In this document: positions 52,546-61,761 of the stretch, in pieces
Position numbering within the stretch: the stretch's first letter is position 1
Layout of the letters: the number at the start of each line of letters is the position of its first letter
Assembly (NCBI GenBank): GCA_050747525.1
Contig: JBOGOC010000027.1
Location: forward strand, 15,683 to 79,682
DNA: 64,000 bases
Source: JBOGOC01 sp050747525
GTDB lineage: Bacteria > Acidobacteriota > Polarisedimenticolia > JACPZX01 > DASXTC01
Direction of reading: 5' to 3'
Translations under genes and position numbers: made by a program
The notes under the pieces: generated by a model
Told to the model about the DNA's origin: nothing
The model's database searches: none
The model's input: the letters and a program-made list of their open reading frames with translations, nothing else

Positions 52546-53534
52546 CGAGGCTCCTGCGCAGTCCCGCTGCCGGGTTGCCGATCCGGCTCTGGTTTGATCC
52601 TTATGAGGCTGAAGGGCCGCTCCTTCAGCGTCTGCGAAAGCGCTTTGAGGTTCGCGGCCGCATCGCGCAGGTCCGTGAGGATCCCCTCGACCTCAATGCG
52701 CTTCTCGCCGACCATGGAAAGCGTGTCGCCCGCTGAAGCAATACTGCTCTGCGCCGAGTCGAGCACTCCGATCAGCCGGGAGCCGTCCGTCCCGAGGGCT
52801 GTGTCGAGATCGTCCACGACGGCGGAGATCCTGCGTGACAGATCGGGCATTCCTTCCAGGCTGCGGTCGAGCGTCTCGGAGGTCGAATCCAGCCTCGCCA
52901 CCAGCGCGGCGATCCGCGGCGCGGATTCTTTGATCATCCCCCTGGACGTCACGAGCAGGTCGCGAAAGGCACCCGCGTTCTCTTCGCTGAGGAAGCGGCC
53001 GGCCTGGGTCATCAGTGGCTGCAACTGTCCTGATATCTGGTCGAGCGTCCGGGTCGTCTGATCGACGAGATGGATCGCTTTGTCCGAGATCTGATCCACC
53101 TGGGCGAGCAGTTTCGCAAGCGTGGCCGCCTCCTGCCCCATGATCGGCGAGCCGGGTGCCAGCGGCGGCGCCTGCGCCGAACCGGGGTCGATCTCGAGAA
53201 ACGGCGATCCGAGCAGACCCAGGCTGCCGATCCTGGCACTGGAGTCCGTCCGGACCAAGATTTCGGGATCGAGCACCACCTCGAGAGCAACGGGCCATTC
53301 CTGCCCTGGACGCAGGGTTACACGCTGGACTCTTCCGACCTCCACACCGGCGACGCGCACGCCGTCGCCTTCCCCCACGCCGGCAGAGTCCTTCATAAGC
53401 ACCTGGTAGGGGATCTGTTGTTTGCCGAACAGCGAGACCTGGGAAATCCAGAGCGCGCCCGCCAACAGCACCGTCAGCGCCCCCACCACGAACAGGCCGA
53501 CCTTGGCTTCTGCGAGCCTGGAGTCCTCGTTCAT
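52542..53534 (-). CDS. mlaD: MCE (MlaD-like) lipid-transport protein
   Basis: The 330-residue protein has an N-terminal transmembrane helix (about 10-32), one MCE domain (about 38-115; GVGEGDGVRVAGVEVGRVQR and GSLGLLGSPFLEID) and a long coiled, helical C-terminal region with many QI/QL heptads. MCE proteins bind lipids in a periplasmic hexameric ring and move them between membranes. The ATG at 53534 has a strong GGAGGAG site. The single MCE domain is like MlaD and unlike the multi-domain Pqi or Yeb proteins. It is in an operon with permease, ATPase, STAS and lipoprotein genes. Confidence 0.93.
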   Translation of the reverse strand: MNEDSRLAEAKVGLFVVGALTVLLAGALWISQVSLFGKQQIPYQVLMKDSAGVGEGDGVRVAGVEVGRVQRVTLRPGQEWPVALEVVLDPEILVRTDSSARIGSLGLLGSPFLEIDPGSAQAPPLAPGSPIMGQEAATLAKLLAQVDQISDKAIHLVDQTTRTLDQISGQLQPLMTQAGRFLSEENAGAFRDLLVTSRGMIKESAPRIAALVARLDSTSETLDRSLEGMPDLSRRISAVVDDLDTALGTDGSRLIGVLDSAQSSIASAGDTLSMVGEKRIEVEGILTDLRDAAANLKALSQTLKERPFSLIRIKPEPDRQPGSGTAQEPR

Positions 53535-53538
53535 TCCT

Positions 53539-54330
53539 CTACTCCTCCCCGCGGTCGAACATCCCGCGTCCCGCCTCTCCGCCCGGGCTGTCTCTTGGAA
53601 CCCGATCCAGAAACCGCCGCACCACCGGGTCCTGACTCGCGCGCACCTCCTCGGGAGGGCCACAGATCCGTATCTTTCCCTCGTGCATCATGGAGATGCG
53701 GTCCGCGATCGCAAACGCGCTGGCCATCTCGTGAGTCACGACCAAAAGGGTGACGTCGAAGACCCGCTTGAGCCGGTTCAGAAGCTGATCGAGGCTTGCA
53801 GCGGTGATGGGGTCCAGCCCGGCCGACGGCTCGTCACAAAAGAGGATCTTCGGGTCCAGAGCCATCGCGCGGGCGAGCGCCGCCCGCTTGCGCATCCCGC
53901 CGCTCAGCTCGGATGGATATCTGTCGAGCGCGTCTTCGAGCCCGACGGTGCCGAGCTTGATCCTGGCGATGATTCGCCGTGTGGAACGCGGAAGCCGCGT
54001 GTACTCGGACAACGGCATGTCGATATTGCCCGCGAGCGTCATCGACCCGAAGAGCGCCCCGCCCTGGAATGTCATGCCGATCCTTTCGCGAAGTCCTGCC
54101 AGGGTGCGCGTATCGGCGTCGAAGAGGTCGACTCCCTGAAGCCGCACCACTCCCTGGTCCGGTCTCTCGAGACCTACAAGGCACCGCAGCAACGTGCTCT
54201 TGCCGCACCCACTGGGACCGAGGATCACGAGAGTCTCGCCGTGCGGCATCTCCAGGTCGATTCCATCGAGCACTCGTCGGCCCCGGTACGATTTCCGCAA
54301 AGCGGTGGCTTCGAGCACGGGTGCGCTCAC
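53539..54330 (-). CDS. mlaF: ABC transporter ATP-binding protein (MlaF-like)
   Basis: This 263-residue ATPase has the Walker A loop GPSGCGKST, the signature SELSGGMRKRAALARA (the GGMRKR form is typical of MlaF-type ATPases), the Walker B segment KILFCDEPSAGLDP and the switch histidine in VVTHE. It powers the MCE lipid transporter at the cytoplasmic face of the inner membrane. The ATPase lies between the permease and the MCE genes with gaps of three to four bases. Confidence 0.95.
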   Translation of the reverse strand: MSAPVLEATALRKSYRGRRVLDGIDLEMPHGETLVILGPSGCGKSTLLRCLVGLERPDQGVVRLQGVDLFDADTRTLAGLRERIGMTFQGGALFGSMTLAGNIDMPLSEYTRLPRSTRRIIARIKLGTVGLEDALDRYPSELSGGMRKRAALARAMALDPKILFCDEPSAGLDPITAASLDQLLNRLKRVFDVTLLVVTHEMASAFAIADRISMMHEGKIRICGPPEEVRASQDPVVRRFLDRVPRDSPGGEAGRGMFDRGEE

Positions 54331-54333
54331 GGC

Positions 54334-55131
54334 CTACCCCTCGACGTAGAAGAGGGCCGTGACGAACAGGTCGGCGCCGATGACGAGAACTATGGATCGA
54401 ACGACGGCGGTCGTCGTGGCGCGACCCACTTCCTCCGGGCCGCCTCGTGTGGCGAGGCCGACCTGGCATGCGACAAGTCCGATGATCCAGGCGAACACGA
54501 ATGCCTTCACCAGGCCCACGACGACATCCTTGCCCTGCAGCGCGTCGAGGGTGTGCGAAAGATAGGCATTCGAGCCGATGCCCAGGCCGAGAACCGACAC
54601 CGTAAGGCCGCCCAGAATACCCGCCACATCGGCGAAGATCGTCAGGCAAGGCAGGGCGACGCTGAATGCCACAAGGCGCGGGATCACGAGAAAAGACACC
54701 GGGTCGATGCCCATGACGGTCAGCGCGTCGACCTCCTGGGAGACCTTCATCATCCCCAGCTCGGCCGAGACGGCCGATCCGTACCGACCGCTGATGATGA
54801 TCGCCGTCATCAGGGGTGCCAGCTCCCGCGTGACAGAGACGGCCACCAGGTTGGCCACGAGGTTCAACGCGCCCAGCTTGGTGAGCTGATAAGCCGATTG
54901 AAAAGCGACGATCATCCCAAGAAGCACCGAGATGAGCATCACCAAGGGCAGCGACTCGTAGCCGGCCCGCAGGATCTGACGGACGATCATGGGGAGTCGG
55001 AGCCGCCCGCCGCTGAATGGATTCATCAGCAGACGTGTCAGTGCTGCCATGGCGAGCCGCCACATGGCACCCGTGTCTGCGAGGACGTCCACCGTTGCAG
55101 TTCCGACGGACAGGAATGGTGGCCTCATCAT
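54334..55131 (-). CDS. mlaE: MlaE-like permease
   Basis: The 265-residue inner-membrane permease has about five to six hydrophobic helices and the MlaE family block VTRELAPLMTAIIISGRYGS and GSAVSAELGMMKVSQEVDAL. It would be the membrane part of the lipid ABC transporter of the MCE system. Its start overlaps the STAS gene by four bases. Order STAS, MlaE, MlaF, MlaD and auxiliary lipoprotein is a common arrangement in Gram-negative bacteria outside Enterobacteria. Confidence 0.95.
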   Translation of the reverse strand: MMRPPFLSVGTATVDVLADTGAMWRLAMAALTRLLMNPFSGGRLRLPMIVRQILRAGYESLPLVMLISVLLGMIVAFQSAYQLTKLGALNLVANLVAVSVTRELAPLMTAIIISGRYGSAVSAELGMMKVSQEVDALTVMGIDPVSFLVIPRLVAFSVALPCLTIFADVAGILGGLTVSVLGLGIGSNAYLSHTLDALQGKDVVVGLVKAFVFAWIIGLVACQVGLATRGGPEEVGRATTTAVVRSIVLVIGADLFVTALFYVEG

Positions 55132-55493
55132 GCCTTCATCACTCCCGCGACCCTCCTGTGAGCCTCATCCGGCGTCGCGCAGCAGCATCGGAGGGCTTCA
55201 TTCAGGCCGGCCAGGCGGAAGATCTCGATGACCGACGGGCTCGGAGCGCAAAGCATCATGGTGACGTTGCGTTTTCGGCTGCCCCTCAGGGCCTCGACCA
55301 GCACGGCCACTCCCGAGGTGTCCATCCGGTCGACGTGCGCGAGATCCACGATCACGCTCGAGACGTCCTTTCTCGCAAGTGTACCCAGCACGGCCTCTCG
55401 GAGCTCGGGAGCCTCGCGGTAGCTGATCCTCCCGCGCAAGGCGATCCCGAACGAACCGGGGGTCGATGGTATGGGCGTGATCTGTATTTCCAT
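55128..55493 (-). CDS. mlaB: STAS domain protein (MlaB-like)
   Basis: The 121-residue protein is a single STAS domain with segments ISYREAPELREAVLGTL and SVIVDLAHVDRMDTSGVAVL, and the conserved Ser/Thr-containing DTSG loop. MlaB is a small cytoplasmic subunit that binds and stabilises the MlaF ATPase. It is the first gene of the lipid transport operon. The ATG has a weak ribosome binding site (ATAGGG). Confidence 0.85.
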   Translation of the reverse strand: MEIQITPIPSTPGSFGIALRGRISYREAPELREAVLGTLARKDVSSVIVDLAHVDRMDTSGVAVLVEALRGSRKRNVTMMLCAPSPSVIEIFRLAGLNEALRCCCATPDEAHRRVAGVMKA

Positions 55494-55909
55494 GAAGCCC
55501 TATCCCGGCTGGAAGCGCCGTGTTGACGGTCAGGTGCTCGTCAGTCGGCTCCAGTCCGAGCGTCGTGCGCGGCAACAGCAGCGGCGCCCCGGGACCAGGC
55601 CTGCGGACTGCATGCGGTGGGGTACCGGACCGGAGCCAGATGGTCCCGACGTGGTGGCCGATCGGGTTGTAGCACCATCCGCCAGAGTGCGCACGCCCCC
55701 GCCGGAGCACAGGCGCGTGCCCGAGACGCGACGCTCCTCTCCGTTATGCTATGCGGAAGAACCGAACAGAATACAGCCGGTGAGCTTCCGTTTATTTGGT
55801 AGGGTATTTACCTGGAAGCCCTGTCAGCACAAATGCCCTGAGCGTATACAGCCATTCCCTATAGATTCATGGGACGTCAGTACCGCCCGGTCACGGAGTC
55901 GTTCTCTCC
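55494..55909. other. Gene-free region between two minus-strand operons
   Basis: This 416-base stretch has no open frame that I would call a gene. The part at about 55740-55880 is richer in A and T than the rest, and is a likely place for the lipid operon promoter. The best minus-strand box pair I can find (TTGTGC then TAAATA) has a 16-base spacer and is weak. I see no clear terminator for the upstream gene that ends at 55910. Confidence 0.5.
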
Positions 55910-58342
55910 TCACCGCCCGCCGGCCGGAGCCGCGGGACTTGCGCCCTGCGCCGCCGGCTGCGGGAACAGCGCCGCCAGCATGTCCGGCACCTTGGGCCGC
56001 CAGCAGCTCCAGCCGAACCCGTAGGCCGCTTCGCCTCCGGTGGGCCGCTGGCCCCGCTCGCGCAACAGCGCCCACAGCGCGCGATTGCCACGCCCCATGT
56101 CCCAGGCTTCGTGCGGAGAGCGCAGGTGGTAGGTCCCCCAGTCCATGTAGATGACCAGTGGCGGGGTGCCGCCGGCCGCGATCAGGGGATCGAGCTCCTT
56201 GAGGTCCATCACCATGGCCGAGAGGCTGCCGATGCGCGAGAAGACGTCGGGGTGCGAGAAGGCGAGGAACAGGGCGGTGGTCCCGGCTCCGCCGGCCCCC
56301 GCGATCGCGCGCGACGAAGCCTGCGGCTGCGTCCGGTACTTTCCGTCGATCGCCGGGACCAGCTCCTTCACGATCATGTCCTGGTACTTCTCCCCCTGGT
56401 CGCTGCGGGGATTCTCGGCGTCGGGCATGATGAAGACGGCGATCATCGGGGCGACCCGCTGCCCGGTCAGGTGATCCAGCGCGTTCTTCATCAGCCCCTG
56501 CTCGAGGGCGTCCTTCCCCTCGGGCACGTACAGGACGGGGTAGCGGCGGGCGGCCTCGCGATCGTATCCGGCCGGCAGATAGACCTTCGCCGTGCGCTTC
56601 TTCTTCTCCATCGCGGCGCTTTCCCATTCCAGGTCCTCGACGCGTCCCTGCCGCTCGGCGGGGGCCTCGGCCGCGAAGTCGGCGTCGCGCCAGGCCGGCA
56701 TCGAGAGGAACGACACGTCCCCGAAGAGCCCCTTGCCGGCGCGCGCGTTGAGCGGGTCGGCGGCCGCCTTGCCGTAGTCCACGATGAAGCCGTAGGTCAC
56801 GGCGGCGTCGGGCTCCAGCCGGGTCGAGTAGTAGAAGAGGTCGGTCCCTTCCAGCTTCTTCATGGGGTCCTCGCGCCGGGAACCGATGATGTCCCCCACA
56901 ATCCCAACGTCCTTCGCCTCACCTCGATAGATGAAATGGACGGCTCCCGACTCCTCGACGATGGGAAAGGACTTCTGCTTCGCGAGGAACGCGTCCACCG
57001 CGGCCTTGCGGTCGGCCGCCTTGACGGTGTCCTCGAGGAACCGTCCGAACTCCGTGGAGGCGACCCAGTTGGTCGCGGAGGGAGCTGCTGGGGCCGCCGC
57101 CAGGTCGATCCGCGCGATGTGCCCCATGCTGCGCGCGTACATATGCCCGTCGGCCCAGGCCACCGCCGCCCAGGAGTGATCCTTGAAGAGATCCAGTCGC
57201 GCCAGCTCCTTGTATCCCTCGGGGGAGGCCTCCGCCACGTGCAGCGTCCCCGGCTTCGTGATGATCACCAGATGTCGTCCGACCAGCGTGGGGAATCCAT
57301 CCCCCGGCTCGCGCGATTTCCACTTCGCCTCGCCGGTGGCGGCGTCCAGGCAGGTGAAGATCCGGCCGGTCATGCCGTAGAGGTAGCCGTCATGGTAGAC
57401 GGGGATGACGTAGGAGCCACGCATGGCGTTGGAAGTCCACGCCTCGCTCACCTTGTATCCGGAGGCTCCGTCCGGCTCCACGCGGACCATCACCGAGGAG
57501 TCCCCCTTGTTGAGGAGCAGGAACCTCCCCTCGCCGGCCGGCACGGGAACTTCCGACTCGCCTCCCATGGCCGACTTGTCGCCCTGGTGAGCGTGCGACC
57601 AGAGCACCTTGCCGGAGGCCGCGTCGATGCCCAGCAGCGTCGCGCCGCCGACCGCGACGACCTGAAGCCGTCCGCCGATCGTGGCGGCGATGGGGGAGTG
57701 GTAGTTGATTTCGTCGTCGCCGACGGACCACAGAAGGCGGCCGTCGTCGGGGCTGAATCCACCCACCGCCTTCCCCGCGCCCCCGCCGATCTCCACGACC
57801 AGAACGCCATCCACCAGGATGGGGGAGCTGGTGAAGCCGTAGAAGGGCGCCTTCGCCCCGTGCTCGTCGACCACGTTGCGGGCCCAGACCTGCTTGCCCG
57901 TGGCCATGTCCAGCGCGAAGAGCTGGCCGCGGGGCCCGAGGCCGTACAGGCGGCCCTTGTCGATCAGTGGGGTGGAGATGGGGCCGTCGTGGGATCCGTC
58001 GTGCCCCTTGTAGGCGTCGGCGATGCGATAGCGCCAGAGCTCCTTGCCGCTGGCGGCATCGAAGGCGGCGGCGACGTCGGCGTCCGCCGTCGCGAACATC
58101 GTGGCCACGCGGCCGTCGGCAGCGACCACGCCGGAGTAGCCCGACCCCAGCGGCTGCTTCCACGTCACCGCGAGCGCGGCCTGCGTGCCGGGATCGAGCA
58201 GCTTCGCGTCCCTGACCGACCCGTCCCAGGACGGGCCGCGCAGGCCGGACCAGCTCGTGGCCGCCTCGGCCCCTGTGTGGACCATGCCCGCCGCGAAGGC
58301 GAGCGCAAGAAGCAGTCCGATCCCTTTGACCCTGAAGCTCAT
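55910..58342 (-). CDS. Quinoprotein-like propeller fused to an inactive esterase
   Basis: This 810-residue exported protein has a signal peptide (to about AGAEA), then a PQQ-type propeller (examples DAASGKELWRYRIADA, DMATGKQVWARNVVDEHGAK, AATGEAKWKSREPGDGF). A middle domain (AVHFIYRGEAKDVGIVGD) resembles the N-terminal domain of Fes/IroE-type enzymes, and an esterase-D-like domain follows (LEWESAAMEKKKRTAKVYLP). The nucleophile motif, normally GxSxG, is AIAGAGGAG here, with G684 at the serine site. The usual catalytic histidine region (normally GHSW-like) reads YGFGWSCWR. The esterase therefore looks catalytically dead and may bind a ligand or protein. Confidence 0.83.
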   Translation of the reverse strand: MSFRVKGIGLLLALAFAAGMVHTGAEAATSWSGLRGPSWDGSVRDAKLLDPGTQAALAVTWKQPLGSGYSGVVAADGRVATMFATADADVAAAFDAASGKELWRYRIADAYKGHDGSHDGPISTPLIDKGRLYGLGPRGQLFALDMATGKQVWARNVVDEHGAKAPFYGFTSSPILVDGVLVVEIGGGAGKAVGGFSPDDGRLLWSVGDDEINYHSPIAATIGGRLQVVAVGGATLLGIDAASGKVLWSHAHQGDKSAMGGESEVPVPAGEGRFLLLNKGDSSVMVRVEPDGASGYKVSEAWTSNAMRGSYVIPVYHDGYLYGMTGRIFTCLDAATGEAKWKSREPGDGFPTLVGRHLVIITKPGTLHVAEASPEGYKELARLDLFKDHSWAAVAWADGHMYARSMGHIARIDLAAAPAAPSATNWVASTEFGRFLEDTVKAADRKAAVDAFLAKQKSFPIVEESGAVHFIYRGEAKDVGIVGDIIGSRREDPMKKLEGTDLFYYSTRLEPDAAVTYGFIVDYGKAAADPLNARAGKGLFGDVSFLSMPAWRDADFAAEAPAERQGRVEDLEWESAAMEKKKRTAKVYLPAGYDREAARRYPVLYVPEGKDALEQGLMKNALDHLTGQRVAPMIAVFIMPDAENPRSDQGEKYQDMIVKELVPAIDGKYRTQPQASSRAIAGAGGAGTTALFLAFSHPDVFSRIGSLSAMVMDLKELDPLIAAGGTPPLVIYMDWGTYHLRSPHEAWDMGRGNRALWALLRERGQRPTGGEAAYGFGWSCWRPKVPDMLAALFPQPAAQGASPAAPAGGR

Positions 58343-58436
58343 GTCGTGGCTCCCCCCCCGAAGTATCGTGCGGCGATGCCGCCGTTGTCTGGCCGGAATG
58401 GCTGATTCTCTCACAAAGCGGGCCGGCGTGCGCGGC

Positions 58437-58937
58437 TCATTCCGAGGCGGTGGGCACGCGACCGTCCTTGATGGCGCTGCGGCGCAGGCGGGCCTCGCGC
58501 TCGTAGCCGGCCTTCTCCAGCACGCGGAAGGACGCCGCGTTCCACTCGTAAGGGAGGGCGAAAACACGCGTCAGCTGGTGCGCCCGGATGGCGTGGGAGG
58601 TCACGGCCGTCAGCGCCTCGGTGACGATGCCGCGTCCCCAGAAGGGCTCCCCCAGCCAGTACCCGATCTCGGCCGACACGCGCTCCACGTCCGTGTGCAG
58701 TGTGAACCCGATTCCTCCCACGGCGGCCCCGTCCACCACGATGGCGAAGCGCGTCTGCGGCACGGCCGCTATCGCCTCGCGGATGAACGCGCGCGCGTGA
58801 TCGAGGGTGTAGGGGTGGGGGAAGGCGTCCCGCAGGTTGATCCAGACCTTCCGGTTGTCGGCGAGCGGCGCGATCGACTCGGCGTCGGCGTCGCGATAGG
58901 AGCGCACCACGCACGTCCTCAGCTTCAGCTCGATCAT
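58437..58937 (-). CDS. GNAT acetyltransferase (RimJ/RimL type)
   Basis: This 166-residue protein has the GNAT fold with a RimJ/RimL-like layout: KLRTCVVRSYRDADAESI at the start, then the acetyl-CoA loop in WLGEPFWGRGIVTEAL and the late segment EWNAASFRVLEKAGYEREA. It would acetylate the amino group of a protein or small molecule. The C-terminus KDGRVPTASE is shorter than is typical, since the usual final strand is missing. It overlaps the downstream-encoded lipoprotein start by four bases, so the genes are read together. Confidence 0.88.
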   Translation of the reverse strand: MIELKLRTCVVRSYRDADAESIAPLADNRKVWINLRDAFPHPYTLDHARAFIREAIAAVPQTRFAIVVDGAAVGGIGFTLHTDVERVSAEIGYWLGEPFWGRGIVTEALTAVTSHAIRAHQLTRVFALPYEWNAASFRVLEKAGYEREARLRRSAIKDGRVPTASE

Positions 58938-60097
58938 TCGGGCGGGCGCCGGCTGTCCTGCAGGATCTTCTCCAGGGCGGCCTTCTGAGTGCCCTGTGCC
59001 TGCCCGGCCATCTCTTCGAGAGTCTCGCGCACCCGTGGATGACGGCCGGCCATGGAGGTGAGAGACCAGCAGGCCGCTCCTCCCATCACGATGTCCAGGC
59101 CATGGCCGTCCTCCTTCATGTGGGCGATGGAGGCGATGCGGCGCACGAAGGCCGGGTCTCCGGTGGCCGCGAATCTGGCCCAGAGGCTGTCCAGCACGTC
59201 GGGCGTCTGCAGGGGCTCCTCGAGCAGCGGTGTCCGCGGGTCCCGGCTCATCGCGGCGCAGAGACGATCGACCTCCAGCGTGCTCCATTCCTTGCAGCCC
59301 CGGCCCAGCAGCTCGGGTCCTCTGGGCGATCCCGAGAGCCGGAACACGTGAAGCGTCACGACGCGCGCCATGGGGTCCCCCTGCGGCCCGAGCTGATCGA
59401 AGAGCCTCCCCAGGGCGTCGGCGTCGTCTCCGATCAGGGCCGCGTAGAAATGCGCGAACGGCAGCGGACTGTTCGCTTTCGCTTCCGCCGTGCCGGCGTA
59501 GTACGCAAGAGCGCAGGAGAGCTTTCCGGGAACGGGAGTCAGGTAGTAGGACATCATCCAGCGCTCCAGGGCCTCGTCGCCCGGGAAGCATGTGGACAGG
59601 GGTTCGATCTCGCCCTCGGCGGGCGCCGACAGGTGGAAGGAAGCACGCGTGGAGGCGCGCTGGCCGGAGACCATGTCCCGGGCCATCCCCTCGATGCGAT
59701 AGGTGCCCGGCGGGTCGCCAGGCTCGCTGGCGAAGGCGACGGCCGGGTCGGCCATACAGAAGTTGTGCCCCTGACATGGTCCCCTCGCCTCGGCCGCTCC
59801 GGTACGTTCGAACCGCGCTTTGCCGTCCGGACCGAAGATCCGGCAGTCGATCTGCACGTGGACCCTGCCGTTCGGGCCCGTCGCCTGATTCGACACGAGG
59901 AAGGCCACGTAGATGGTCTGTCCGGCCCTGAACCTGCCGGTCGCGCCCGGCTGACTCGACACACTCCCCGGATGGTCGTCCACGGTGATGTCCAGACGAA
60001 GCGGACCGACCTGTCCTGGCGGTGGAGGTTCCTGCGGGAAGGCGGCCCCGCAGCCCATCGAAAGCACGACCATCAGGCCGGCCAGGAGCCGCATCAT
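58934..60097 (-). CDS. Lipoprotein of unknown function
   Basis: The 387-residue protein has a lipoprotein signal with a lipobox-like LSMGC. The N-terminal part (to about residue 150) looks like a beta-rich domain with GQTIYVAFLVSNQATGPNG and IEGMARDMVSG. The rest is helical and contains several cysteines. No domain can be named. Start and stop overlap DUF2071 and GNAT genes by four bases each, so the operon has three genes without an obvious shared function. Confidence 0.75.
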   Translation of the reverse strand: MMRLLAGLMVVLSMGCGAAFPQEPPPPGQVGPLRLDITVDDHPGSVSSQPGATGRFRAGQTIYVAFLVSNQATGPNGRVHVQIDCRIFGPDGKARFERTGAAEARGPCQGHNFCMADPAVAFASEPGDPPGTYRIEGMARDMVSGQRASTRASFHLSAPAEGEIEPLSTCFPGDEALERWMMSYYLTPVPGKLSCALAYYAGTAEAKANSPLPFAHFYAALIGDDADALGRLFDQLGPQGDPMARVVTLHVFRLSGSPRGPELLGRGCKEWSTLEVDRLCAAMSRDPRTPLLEEPLQTPDVLDSLWARFAATGDPAFVRRIASIAHMKEDGHGLDIVMGGAACWSLTSMAGRHPRVRETLEEMAGQAQGTQKAALEKILQDSRRPPE

Positions 60098-60831
60098 GCC
60101 GCCTCCTCGCCGCGCAGCCGGCGCCCCGTGTGCACCGCCACGTCCGAACCCAGCGCCACGAACGCGGAGCGGGGCGGCCGCGACAGCGCCTCGCCGAGCC
60201 CGGCGCCGTAGAGCCGCGCGGCGGGCCCCGAGAACGAAGGGGCCATGGCGTCCCACACCGGCCAGCGCGGGTGATCGACCTGATACTCGAGCGTGCCGCC
60301 GTCGCGCTGCCGGGTGTAGCCCCAGTGGTGCTCGGTGAAGAACTCGGCCTCCGATCCCGCGTCCGGGACGCGCGGCGCGCCCCGCGCCTCGGCGCTCACC
60401 GAGAACGCGTCGCCGCGATGCGTCCAGGCATAGGAGGCGCTGCCGCCTCTGGAGGCGCCGAGCGACACGCGGTGGCTCATGGGGACCGTCAGGTAGGGCT
60501 CGTTGTAGGCCCAGCGCGCGACGCTGGCCACGGCCAGACGGGGCACGAGCTCGCGGATAAAGACCACGCCGCGCCGTGGATCCTCCTTCGTCCGGCGTCG
60601 CACGTAGAAGCGCAGATTGACCTCCTCGAAGGAGCCGTGCAGCGGTATCGGGACGCCACGCACCCGCGTGCGCCGGAAGAGGAACCCGACGAGGCTCACC
60701 ACGGGGTCGCCGTCCCACGTGTCCAGGGCGGTGCCCGGAGGCACGAAGGGCTCGAGCAGGGCGGCCGGACACGAATAGTTGAGCAGGACGATGCTTTCCC
60801 ATCGTGCCGTGAGGAAAGGACCGCGTGTCAT
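60094..60831 (-). CDS. DUF2071 protein (YqjF-like)
   Basis: The 245-residue protein matches the DUF2071 family (YqjF-like), with typical blocks LLNYSCPAALLEPFVPPGTA, SLVGFLFRRTRVRGVPIP and EVNLRFYVRR. Its fold is acetoacetate decarboxylase-like, but no catalytic lysine can be assigned with confidence. No enzymatic role is established. Its last bases overlap the lipoprotein gene as ATGA. The upstream gene is a metallophosphoesterase 12 bases away, probably in the same operon. Confidence 0.88.
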   Translation of the reverse strand: MTRGPFLTARWESIVLLNYSCPAALLEPFVPPGTALDTWDGDPVVSLVGFLFRRTRVRGVPIPLHGSFEEVNLRFYVRRRTKEDPRRGVVFIRELVPRLAVASVARWAYNEPYLTVPMSHRVSLGASRGGSASYAWTHRGDAFSVSAEARGAPRVPDAGSEAEFFTEHHWGYTRQRDGGTLEYQVDHPRWPVWDAMAPSFSGPAARLYGAGLGEALSRPPRSAFVALGSDVAVHTGRRLRGEEAA

Positions 60832-60843
60832 ACCGCGAGTCTA

Positions 60844-61740
60844 TCAGCCGGGCGGAAAGAGGGTGATCCGGTGGATCTCTCCGGCCGCGAACAGGCGGAT
60901 CGGGATGTCGCTGCAGCCGACTCCTTTGCTCACGAGGATCCGCGCGTTGCGCTCTCCCCCCAGCTCGTAGAGGCCATGAGGGTAGTCGCGGTTGTGCCGG
61001 CCGTGAGGGAGCACGACGGGGCGCCCGCCCGGAAGCGCCACCTGCCCGCCGTGGGTGTGGCCGCACAGGGCCAGGTCGAACGCGTCGGGTTCCACGTGCT
61101 TCAGCCCGATGGGGGAATGCATGAGCAGGAGCCGCGCCCCGGCGGCGCCGTGCAGCGCGCGCGCGGCGTCGGGCGAGCCGGTCCCCGGATCGTCCAGCCC
61201 GCACACCCAGATCCGATCGAACGGCGCGGGCAGAGGGACGTTGTCGTTGACAAGCACCCGCACGCCGGCCGACTCGAGCGCGGCGGCGATGGCCCGATCG
61301 TCCGTCCAGAGGTCGTGGTTCCCCGGCACCGCGTAGATGCCGCAGGGCGCCCGTAGCCGCGCCAGGAGCGGAACCAGGGTGTCGATATGCCCGTGATGGT
61401 GCGACACGAAGTCGCCCCCCAGCAGGATGACGTGCGGCTCGAATCGGGCGATGGCATCCACGGCAGCGGACAGCACGCGCGGATCCGTGCACGGCCCGGC
61501 GTGGAAGTCCGAGGCGAAGGCCACGCGCAACGGCCGTGTCAGCTCGGGCGAGAACCCCATCTGGACGGGTCGCGCCCGGGGCGGCCGCTGCAGGCCCAGG
61601 GCGTAGGAGGCCGCCGCGGCAAGGCCGTTGCCGTACAGCCACGCCTGGGCGATTTCGTAACGGCGGCGAAGCGGTGAATAGTGCGCCCCGCGCCGTGTTT
61701 GTTTCGAAATGGATCTCATGGGGATGGTCCGCCGGATCAT
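60844..61740 (-). CDS. Metallophosphoesterase (YkuE/YaeI-like)
   Basis: The 298-residue protein has all five motifs of the calcineurin-like phosphoesterases: SDFHAG, GGDFV, GNHDLW, the HSP segment in LLMHSPIG and GHTHGGQ. The N-terminus is arginine-rich with a moderately hydrophobic stretch, so it could be membrane-associated, as in YkuE and YaeI, which cleave lipid phosphates in the envelope. An internal ATG (61719) could be the true start. It would be the first gene of a four-gene operon. Confidence 0.9.
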   Translation of the reverse strand: MIRRTIPMRSISKQTRRGAHYSPLRRRYEIAQAWLYGNGLAAAASYALGLQRPPRARPVQMGFSPELTRPLRVAFASDFHAGPCTDPRVLSAAVDAIARFEPHVILLGGDFVSHHHGHIDTLVPLLARLRAPCGIYAVPGNHDLWTDDRAIAAALESAGVRVLVNDNVPLPAPFDRIWVCGLDDPGTGSPDAARALHGAAGARLLLMHSPIGLKHVEPDAFDLALCGHTHGGQVALPGGRPVVLPHGRHNRDYPHGLYELGGERNARILVSKGVGCSDIPIRLFAAGEIHRITLFPPG

Positions 61741-61761
61741 AGACCATCAGGCGAGGATGCC

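Noticed and set aside
56111..58405. A 764-codon open frame on the plus strand opposite the propeller-esterase
   Set aside because: The minus strand encodes a recognisable signal peptide and propeller; the other frame is a GC-driven shadow.
58437..58466. A possible frameshift at the end of the GNAT gene
   Set aside because: The tail is short, but no continuation of the family is visible in another frame, so a natural short C-terminus cannot be excluded.
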